A stretch of 64,000 nt of DNA from assembly GCF_000243695.2 (NCBI RefSeq), contig NZ_AHMN02000005.1, forward strand, positions 223,501 through 287,500. Direction: 5' to 3'. This document shows positions 36,908-45,400 of this stretch, one piece after another. The number at the start of each line of letters is the position of its first letter. Position 1 is the stretch's first letter. The stretch comes from Leptospira kirschneri serovar Cynopteri str. 3522 CT (GTDB lineage: Bacteria > Spirochaetota > Leptospiria > Leptospirales > Leptospiraceae). Below the pieces are notes generated by a model. The model searched no databases. It saw only the letters and a list, made by a program, of their open reading frames with translations, and was not told the origin of the DNA. Both the position numbers and the translations under genes were made by a program.

Positions 36908-37140
36908 TTCGCATTCGCCCACTTTTTGTCCCCTATCTTGTCAAAGTCATAGCTCGCGCTTGCTGTGTAATCTCCACTCTTAAAGTTGTAGTCTAAACCA
37001 AGTCCAAGTTTGTTCGTAAAGTTCGCATTTACGTTCATTCCCAGGCCTGCGTCAGCGTTGTAACTCATTCCTAAACTTAAGTTACTCATCTTCATCGCAG
37101 CGGCAAATGCTTTCATCGCTTCACCTAACGGTAATGATTT
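36908..37140 (-). pseudogene. Displaced 233-bp fragment of the giant Hint-containing gene
   Basis: Matches 42943-43175 base for base in length (233 bp, no gaps) with about nine substitutions by eye. It encodes SLPLGEAMKAFAAAMKMSNL and the following beta-rich stretch, up to DKKWANAK. Outside these limits the two loci are unrelated. It has no start of its own except an internal ATG, and after the matched part the frame runs 7 more codons (VISSFSLF) to a stop at 36880. It is therefore a broken leftover of a second, related gene or of a recombination event. It lies downstream of the giant gene's operon on the same strand. Confidence 0.85.
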
Positions 37141-37225
37141 AGGCGAATTTCTCTACGCTTACGCTTCGAGAAAGCGCGCTCTAACTCAGTATTTCTCTCT
37201 ATGGATCGAAATACAGTGCTGCAAT

Positions 37226-37295
37226 CTGCAATGCAACATTTCAAATTTCTCGTATATTCTAATTTCACAATGGAAACATACATGTTGCATTGCAG
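37226..37295. repeat. Perfect 14-bp inverted repeat with 42-bp centre
   Basis: CTGCAATGCAACAT (37226-37239) and its exact reverse complement ATGTTGCATTGCAG (37282-37295). It has no T-run and no neighbouring gene end at this point, so it does not look like a terminator. It lies 86 bp beyond the break point of the displaced gene fragment and may mark a recombination or insertion end. Confidence 0.7.
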
Positions 37296-37382
37296 GATTT
37301 TCACTAACTCAATGTTGCTCCTTACGGTCGCAACATAATGATCGCTTTCGCGGGAGTTTTATCTTTTCTTTCAAAAGTAACC

Positions 37383-37410
37383 AAAAAAAAGCCCGGTTAT
37401 TCACCGGGCT
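37383..37410 (-). terminator. Strong rho-independent terminator for the 37471 gene
   Basis: On the minus strand GCCCGG, a short loop GTGAATAA-like, then CCGGGC is followed by eight T residues. Plus-strand arms are GCCCGG 37391-37396 and CCGGGC 37404-37409, with A8 at 37383-37390. It lies 60 bp after the stop of the small gene at 37471-37683. Confidence 0.9.
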
Positions 37411-37470
37411 TGATCCTTGCTAATCTCTACTTTTCAGGATTGCGTTTTACTCAAATCTTAGAACACAACT

Positions 37471-37683
37471 TCACACACGTTTGAAAAGTAGCTCCTCTTC
37501 CTTCTCTAAGTCTTCCGGAGAAACGTCCACTTTCACGAGTTTACTTGTTTCTAGATCATAATACACACAAGTAACTTCTGGATGCCAAGGTATATCTACA
37601 TACATCACTTGACCTGTTACTTTGTTTCTTACTGCTTCACCCAACCTGTAACTTACCTTACTCTTCTTCTCATCTGCTGCCAT
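37471..37683 (-). CDS. Small conserved-looking hypothetical protein
   Basis: Seventy residues from the ATG at 37683 (MAADEKKSKVSYRLGEAVRN then KVTGQVMYVDIPWHPEVTCV), chosen because GGGGAG lies 8 bp upstream. A GTG at 37743 would add 20 residues without a ribosome site. The product is soluble and charged, with a beta-rich middle (VMYVDIPW, VTCVYYDLETSKLVKVDV) and an acidic tail. A compact YodC/DUF2158-like or SH3-like small fold is conceivable from the VRNKVTGQVMYV stretch, but I do not assign one. It has its own strong terminator, which supports it being a real transcribed gene. Confidence 0.65.
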   Translation of the reverse strand: MAADEKKSKVSYRLGEAVRNKVTGQVMYVDIPWHPEVTCVYYDLETSKLVKVDVSPEDLEKEEELLFKRV

Positions 37684-37893
37684 TTCCTCTACTCCCCGAG
37701 TTGAACTCACTCCAATGGGTTTCGATTTTCCATAGACTTCCACTTAGACAACCATCCACGTTTTTCTCTTTAAAGGATGGAAGTTTCTTTATTTATTAAT
37801 TTTTACTAATATTCTAATATTTTTTTTCTTTATTTTAAAATCACTGTTCTTAATATTTCCCAAATCCATTATTTAAGCAAAACACCCTCATCC

Positions 37894-37925
37894 GCCCGCT
37901 TCTTTGAAAAAGCGGGCCTTTTTTT
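37894..37925 (+). terminator. Orphan plus-strand rho-independent terminator
   Basis: GCCCGCTT (37894-37901) pairs with AAGCGGGC (37910-37917), followed by CTTTTTTT. It has perfect terminator geometry on the plus strand, yet no plus-strand gene ends nearby: leuS stops 1.7 kb to the left. An additional stem CCATCC...GGATGG lies at about 37751-37775. See findings for the possible small RNA. Confidence 0.85.
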
Positions 37926-38012
37926 GGGGTTACATATTACGAGAATACTAGCTGAATACGGAAGGGTTATTTTAAATTTCGATTTTGTTTTCCTCATTCA
38001 CATGCACCCTTC

Positions 38013-38885
38013 TCACTTCAATTCAACAAGTTTGCAGTTCTTAATTTTAAACTTTTGAGCAGGGCGCATTCCCTTTCCATCTTCATATTGAGAAGACTGA
38101 ATGAGAAAACCATCTACAAACTCGTAGCTTTTGTCGTCATCACGGCCATCAGATAGCATATATACCGAATTAGTACCGTCAGTTTGATTTGATTTTTTTT
38201 CACTCGCTTTGTCAAAAAGCTTCAATCTCATTCCGTTAACAATGCTTGCAAAACAATCATTTGAATTCATTACAGAAATTGTAGAATACCCGCTAGTACT
38301 GAAAACATGCTTAGGATATTCCTTTAACAGTAAATATACTTCTGTTACATTTTCCGCGTGAAATTCTTCTTTTGCGTTTCTGTGAACTTCTATCACCCCA
38401 TCTTCCAAAGAAATTCGTACATTAAAAGAAAAATTGTAAGGACTCTTTACTGTGTATTCACCTGGAGCTACCTTCTTCATCGTCTCACCGGGATACAATT
38501 TCTTAACAAATAAAGCCATGTATTCCTTTTCAGTTAAAGGGGAATGGTCATACAACATTAGAAATTTTCCATACACCCAACCAGAAAGACCGCTTTTACT
38601 TTTGATCTTGTACCAGTATTCACTGTCGTTTTGAATATCTTCTTTCGCAGGAGAAACCGATTCGATTTTTACCACTTCGCTTTTTTTGAGCATCTCGATT
38701 TTGTCCGACGCAAGCTTTCCCTCCGAGCGAACATTCACCGAATTACCACGAACATATCCATACAACCCTGTCTCAGAAAAATTCGAAGGAGAAGAAGCCG
38801 AATCCTTTTGAATCGGGGCAGTCCCTCCACAATTCAAAGCAACAAGTAAGAAGATTAAACTAATTCTTAGTTCTAAATTCCTCAT
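38013..38885 (-). CDS. Lipoprotein with bacterial SH3 domain
   Basis: A 290-residue lipoprotein from ATG 38885 (lipobox LVALNC, Cys19). A TTG at 38897 would add four residues. An SH3b-type domain occupies about residues 40-105: LYGYVRGNSVNVRSEGKLAS, then KIEMLKKSEVVKIESV, YWYKIKSKSGLSGWVYGKFL. The C-terminal 180 residues (from EKEYMALFVKKLYPGETMKK) match nothing I know. It is third in a same-strand run after the giant gene and the 170-residue lipoprotein (16-bp gap to the latter). SH3b domains usually bind peptidoglycan or peptides. An immunity or accessory role for the giant protein is possible but unproven. Confidence 0.75.
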   Translation of the reverse strand: MRNLELRISLIFLLVALNCGGTAPIQKDSASSPSNFSETGLYGYVRGNSVNVRSEGKLASDKIEMLKKSEVVKIESVSPAKEDIQNDSEYWYKIKSKSGLSGWVYGKFLMLYDHSPLTEKEYMALFVKKLYPGETMKKVAPGEYTVKSPYNFSFNVRISLEDGVIEVHRNAKEEFHAENVTEVYLLLKEYPKHVFSTSGYSTISVMNSNDCFASIVNGMRLKLFDKASEKKSNQTDGTNSVYMLSDGRDDDKSYEFVDGFLIQSSQYEDGKGMRPAQKFKIKNCKLVELK

Positions 38886-38901
38886 TTTGAATCTCAATCC
38901 C

Positions 38902-39414
38902 TCAGTTGTCAGGGCCAGGATCAGACTCTTGGCTCATCTCTTCTCTTGTATAGGAAGTACAATCGTCCAATGCCGAATTGAATTGCTTAGTTACACTTGT
39001 ATATTGCTTCGTATCGTCATTTGAAGGTTTACTATTTTGTAAACTAAGCATTAATATCATATAAGGCCCTTTACCTTTCCAAATTTCATAATCGTATAAG
39101 AAAGCTTCATTTCCATGATACTCAATCTTGTGTTTTCCCTCTTCTACCTTGGACCACTTCATTGAAATGTCTTTGATTTCTTTCAAACCGACAAATCTCA
39201 CAACGGCAGCATCCGGCTTTTGAATTTCTAAACAAATTCCACCGTAATCGAGCGAAAGATCTCCTTTAGTAAGATCTTTGAAAATGCGCCCTTCATGAAC
39301 GCTGTATACCCCCTCCATTTCAAACGAAACTTCGGGCTCTTTTTGTCCTGACTTGCATTCTTTGCAAGAAATCAAAAAACCTAATATTAACAAACAATAA
39401 ATAATCTTCTTCAT
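38902..39414 (-). CDS. Small lipoprotein translationally coupled to the giant Hint protein
   Basis: A 170-residue lipoprotein (MKKIIYCLLILGFLISC, Cys17) with a beta-rich body (SFEMEGVYSVHEGRIFKDLT, CLEIQKPDAAVVRFVGLKEI) and an acidic C-terminus. No family is recognised. Its ATG overlaps the stop of the giant gene in an ATGA junction, and AAGGGG inside the end of that gene is its ribosome site, so the two proteins should be made together. A small gene in this position behind a Hint-containing toxin-like protein is where an immunity protein is usually found. This is an inference from position only. Confidence 0.75.
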   Translation of the reverse strand: MKKIIYCLLILGFLISCKECKSGQKEPEVSFEMEGVYSVHEGRIFKDLTKGDLSLDYGGICLEIQKPDAAVVRFVGLKEIKDISMKWSKVEEGKHKIEYHGNEAFLYDYEIWKGKGPYMILMLSLQNSKPSNDDTKQYTSVTKQFNSALDDCTSYTREEMSQESDPGPDN

Positions 39415-42400
39415 TTTATCCCCTTCGGTTTGATATACGTAATTTTACGAATCTGTTTAAAGTAATCTTCTGTTAAAGGCTTTTCATGATAAACACTATT
39501 GTTATTGTGATCCATCATCATAAATTTACCTTTGGATTCATCCCAAGCAACAATAAAATAATGTTGTCCACCTTGGTCATAAGTTCCATTGATTTTACCT
39601 TTTGAATATTCCGTTTTGTCTATCCAAACCTTAAACGTTTTGATTCCCTGATCCTTCAAAGTCTTCATCGTATCAGAATAGTTCATCGGCTGCCAAACTT
39701 TATCATTCCAAGCGTCTTTTTCATTTACCTTATTACTGATATAATCAACCTCATATCCAGCTAACAAACCGTCTCCGGTTGCTTCTATCTTTCCATAAAA
39801 TACACCTGCACCACCGGCCTGCGTCGTTGAGAAAGAAAGATTTCCTTTCTTCACTTGTTCACGATACCATACGTCAAACGGACGTTTCTCCAAATTGTTT
39901 GACTTTAGCATCGCGTAATCGCTCCAAGCGTAACAAATTCCACTTGCGATCCCTTTCGTTGTATCAATCGTATTATTCTTGTCGTTAAACCATTTCTTTG
40001 ATTCCTCAAACGTCGCTTTCCGACTTTCGAAATAAGAAATCTGTGAATCCGCTTTCTTCAACAAAGACCCCGTATCAACAATCTGGTCCTTAATTGCCGA
40101 TAAAGATTGTTTTCTATTTTCTAAATCGGTTACTTTTTGCGTTAACACATTCGGATCTGCATTCTTATCTTTCTTCAGCTTCGAAATCTCCGATGACAAA
40201 GAAGTGATTGATTCCGAAATTCCTTTCTCTTTCGATTTGAGCAAAGTTTGCAGATCATCTAAGGTCTGCTTGTTCTTCACTGCGGAATTTAATTCCTCTT
40301 GATAGTAATACGTCCCTTCTTTCAACTCTTGACGCATCATATCTACCGTATCGTGAAGTTTACCAGTCAACCCGGCCTTTCCCTCTTTCATCGTGGTATA
40401 GTTATTCGATTTGTTCTGATTTGAACTATTGTATTCCGTTAATTCAGATATTCCATCAAAACCTACGTATTCAGGATCTTGTTTCGAATATTTAATATCG
40501 AAATTCCCGTTCTTGTCATACACCATTTCCGAATCAAACTTTTTACGGAACGCGTCCTTTTGATTTTCAATCATGATCTTAGCTTCATTCTTGGCAGTTC
40601 GTAATCCTTGATTGATCTTCTTGTCGAATTCAGTCTGATTTGGAAAAGAACTTTCTGTCATACCACCAGCGGCTTTTTGAAGTAGATTCGAGACTATATT
40701 GCTCGCTTCACCTACATCCTTTGATCCGCTATAAATCTTGTTTAGATTGGTAAGCAATTTTGCCCGATCATCCGCTTCAAGTTCGTTGACCAGCTTGTTC
40801 TCACGAACATAGGACTCTATCTTAAGTTTTTTCAATTCGTCCAAAAGTTTAGTTCTGTCTTTTACTGGAGCATTAAACAACTTTTCTCTCAACTCGCTCG
40901 CTTTTGCTTTATCCTCATTGTTAAAGTGTTTATCAGAAGCGAGGTCGTTTGTAAAAGTATGTATAGCCTTCTGCATCTGCGTTAATTCTATTTCCTTTTT
41001 TGGAAGTAGTATTTTCTCTTTGAATTTTCTTTCGTTTCCGTTCGCTTCGAATACTACTACCTTTTCCTCTTTTTTACCAAAACCAAATTGATCAGTCCAA
41101 CTTAGTTTTTGTTCGATATGATTGTCGTGTGTTATCCGAATCTCTTCTTTAACTCCTCGACTGTATTCCCGAGTATAACTTACTGCTCCGGTTCTCTCAT
41201 TTATTTGTTTTTTGTATGTATTGTTATTCCAAGATATTTCCCTTGTACCTTGTCCTTCCCCTCTACGAAGATTTTCTGCTACCGTATGATCCAACGTTTT
41301 GGTTTCAGACGGAATACGAAGTGATGGCTTTTGATCTCCTACAGCATTTTGCGTCAACTTCGTTGGTTGTAAGAACACTTCTTCTCCTCTCGTATTGAAG
41401 TATTTTGTTTTCTCTCCGCTCAAAGTGTCTGCCATAAACTCACCTAACTGGCCTTTCCACTTGATCTTTTGTTCTATCAAACCGTCTTTCGTAATCCGAA
41501 TATATTCTTTTGTTCCCTTCTCGTCGTAGTCTCTTACAAATACAGCGACTCCGTCTCCTTCTCCATTAACTTTCTTGTAAGTCTTGTCACCCCATTTGAT
41601 TTCTGCTTTCTCGCCCATCTTCTTGTGATCTGCATAGGCTTTCTTTACTTCAGCTTCAGAAAGGAATTTATCTTTCTGATCTACAATATAGTTGTGAACT
41701 ACATAACCTTTACCGGTCTCACTTCCACCCACAATGTAAGTATGATTGTCTTCTACTTCTAAGTTGTAAACTTTAGTGGATTCTGTGTTGTAATAATAGA
41801 TTCCTGTTACAGTTCCCCAACTTCCGTCGGATCTTAATACTTGATCTCTTAAACGTAGGTCCTCTACCTTCACCCATTCAGAGGACAGAGGGCTGAGGAC
41901 AGAAGACTGAACCTCGCTTGAATCTGCATCTCGTTTTTCTAATACAGTTCCACCTGGATTCATTACATGTTCATGAGTTGTAAAACTTCTTTCTACTCCT
42001 CTCAAATCAAACGGTTGAACTTCTTGTGTATTCTGCGTCTTACGTCTAAAAGGGTGGTTCCATGTCGTATGGATTTCTTCTTCGCCATCTAACTCTAGAA
42101 AAAAGAGCTGTGGAACCTCATGTACGAAAGTCTCTGTTACTCTCTTGTTCTCAAAAGTATTTGTATTCTCGTTCCAAGAACGTATTACATCGCCGATTTT
42201 TACGTCTTCAATCGCCTTGAAACCCGAATCCATCCGAATACTTGTTCCGGCAACAAAACAGGTGTCTAAGTGAAAAACTCCCTGTTCATCAACCATCTTA
42301 CTACCGTCGTTTGCAAATCCAAAACTCTGAGCTACGTCTCCAACCAAACCAGTTACAAACTTACCAAATGTCGTTGTCGCACTCTTTCCGTCGTTAAATC

Positions 42401-45400
42401 TTACCTCTATTCCACTTCTCTCTCCGGCCCTACTTACTTCGTCCTTCCACTTCTGTAAACCTTCTGGAGTCTTTGACCTTGCCTCTTTGTAAGCATTCCA
42501 CTTCTCTAATAACTTCTCTGGGTTGGCCTTCTCCATATCGATGTTACCATGTTCATCTTTCGGTAGTGCTTTGTCTATCTCTGCATCTGTAAACAATGGT
42601 TTGTCCATATTAGTACCTAAACCCAGTTCATTGCGCAAGATTTCCATCTGACCCTTTTGATGATTATACGCCGCACTCTCTGCTGCTCGACCCTGGTTAA
42701 ACTCGTTCTGAAAATTGTAATTCAATGATAGTGGCTGGAAGCCATGTGTGTTCGTATCATACGTCAGCGTTCCGATCGTCGCTCCTCGAACCCCTTGGAC
42801 GCTTAAGCCGATCAATCCATCATTACCAAAATCTAATGTCGCTCCGCCACCTCGTAACGCTTGCGGTACCAGTGTATTGCTATCGTTGTTGTAGGACACC
42901 GATATACCTGCATGGCCATTCTTACTCGCTGAGATCCCTATGTTCGCATTCGCCCACTTCTTGTCCCCTATCTCGTCAAAGTCATAGCTCGCGCTTGCTG
43001 TGTAATCTCCACTCTTAAAGTTGTAGTCTAAACCAAGTCCAAGTTTGTTCGTAAAATTTGTATTTATGTTCATTCCCAAACCGGCGTCAGCGTTGTAACT
43101 CATTCCTAAACTTAAGTTACTCATCTTCATCGCAGCGGCAAATGCTTTCATCGCTTCACCTAACGGTAATGATTTGGCTCCTGCAATGTTTGCACTAAAA
43201 CCGCCTCCCCAACCGCCTTTTACTTCATGTTGGCCAGTTAACAAGTTTGCGTTCTGGTGTTTTGTATAACTTACGTAGCCTGTTATCGGGGTTCTGACTC
43301 CCAGCGTTGCGGTCGAAATCAGTCCGTTTATAAGCGCTGCTGCTGCCGCCGCTACTTGGACTATCATTTGCGCGTCTTTGAGTCTTTGTTCTCTCGCCGC
43401 TTTCTTCGCTTCTTTCTGGTCTATATGATTTTTTAATAATAAACCTAAGTTATGCGCTGCTTCTTTGTCTCCAGGTAGTAACGTCTCTCCAATCATATCA
43501 AACAACTGGTTACGCATCTCCGTTTCTATATGCGCTTTGTTAATGATACCTTGTTGTGCTCTAGCTTTGACGTCGGTTGACGTCATATCATTGTAAAAAC
43601 TATTACCTTGTTGATACATCGAGTGACGAAAGCTATCACTCTTCGGAGAAATAAAATGCCCTATATCTCCTACCGTTGTGGTTACTCCTTTTACGGCTTT
43701 AGCAAGTAGTGTCGTAATCGCTCCGTTAAATATCGTATTATCTACCCAGGTTACAACCGGTATCGCTCCCTTACCGCCCCAAAAACCGTTTCTATGATGC
43801 AGCTCACTCTCTGCTTGTTTGCGAGACACAAACTCAGTCGTCATCTTCACCCAATTTTCCGTAACCGCCGGATCCAGATGCAGATCGTCTCCGACCGCTT
43901 TCACGATCGCTCCGTAAGCAGCCACGTCGTTGGCGGCGGCTTGTCTGATAATTTCCTTCCCTTCTCTATGTTTTAATATATCAATCCTTTGTTGTACACC
44001 TTTATCGTAGGTATGTTCGTAGTCATGGCTCGTGAGCCCTGCTTCTTTAGATATGTGTGCCAATCCTTTCAGCACAATTCCGCCCACTATTTCAGCAACC
44101 AGAGTTTCGATTCCGTTCAAAACTCCACGAACTACACTCCCAACCGCATTCAAAGAATACGCTCCGGATCGCATCCCCAATTCTTCTTTAACCGACTGCA
44201 TTCTCAAATGGCTAACCACCGCTTGACCGATCGCAGCTGAGGCCTCCGGTGGTAACCCGTTTGCTTTTCCAATTTCTTGAATTCCAAAAGCATACGTTTG
44301 ATATTTAAAGTCTTTCCAGTCTTGAATGGCGCGTAACTTTTCAGCGTTCGGACCTACATTAATCGATTCGAATAGATCACCGACGCTTAAGAATTTAAGA
44401 TCGGACCTGTTAAGAGCTTCCGCCATTTCATGGATCGCATGGTTAATTCCTAAGTTTTGAACCGCAAAGGAACTTTTTTCATGTCGTGCTATTTCTCGTG
44501 TCATAAGAGCGCCGGACAAAAACGACGCCACTTCCGGAGAAAAATCAAACGTGTTTACAAGCGCCGTTGCCATTACGTCTTGCACCGCTTGTTGTGCTTG
44601 TTTTGTCACCCAAGAACTGGTCGACATTCCGCCGTATAACACCGCCTGTGCGTAATCTACGATCAAGTTCGCAATTTTTACTTTGTTGCTCACGTCTTGT
44701 GACGCTATCGAAGCGTTCATATCGTTCAGGTTTTGCGCCGTGGTCACTTCGTGGAACAAGTCCGCAGTATGTTTGTTAGACGATAAATACGTATTTACAT
44801 TTTGGAATGTTGTATTGACTAAATCTCCGATCCCGTTGTCTCTTCCGTCAAAAATGTCACCTAACCTGGACGCACCTCTTCCTAACAAAAGTGCTTTTGG
44901 ATTTGGTGGTGCAATTGTAATTACCCTATCGTCTTCGTTATAACAGTACGAACTTGATTGTGCAAAATCCGCACCACACTGAGTTGTGGTGCCGTTATAA
45001 ATTTTTCTGTGTGCGGTAATTTTTCCGTCGGTGCTAATTGCAACACTATCATATTTGTTTTCTATGTATTGATTACAGTTGCCGTTCATTAAATTTTTTC
45101 CGCAGCCTTCGTCGCTTTGGATCCAATCCCCAACGGTCATTTGTTTTTCTACTCCGTCCTCGTCTTTAAACATACGGATATTTCCGCTTTCGTCTAACAC
45201 GTATGTGGTGCTTATCTCTTCCCCGGAATACTTGTCCCTGGTTTTAATGGTTTTAGTTTTGAGTCCGTGCGCTTCCATCAGATCTTGTTGACCGTTTTGG
45301 GTAAACTGCTTCTCATTCCGCATAGACTCGGCTACTCCCTGCATGTAGCCTAAAATGTTGTCCATCAAAGCGTTGTTAGTTGAGGACAACAAAGTCAAAT

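Larger units (their letters stand above)
37141..37470. other. Gap with inverted repeat and terminator
   Basis: No gene. The left part is unusually rich in CG-containing words (CTACGCTTACGCTTCGAGAA, CGCTTTCGCGGG) relative to the surroundings. It carries the 14-bp inverted repeat at 37226-37295 and, at 37383-37410, the terminator of the small gene at 37471. Confidence 0.6.

Noticed and set aside
41690..42262. True intein in the giant protein
   Set aside because: The downstream residue is Tyr and the domain sits between a structural part and a peptidase, the pattern of a cleaving Hint domain rather than a splicing intein with a homing nuclease.
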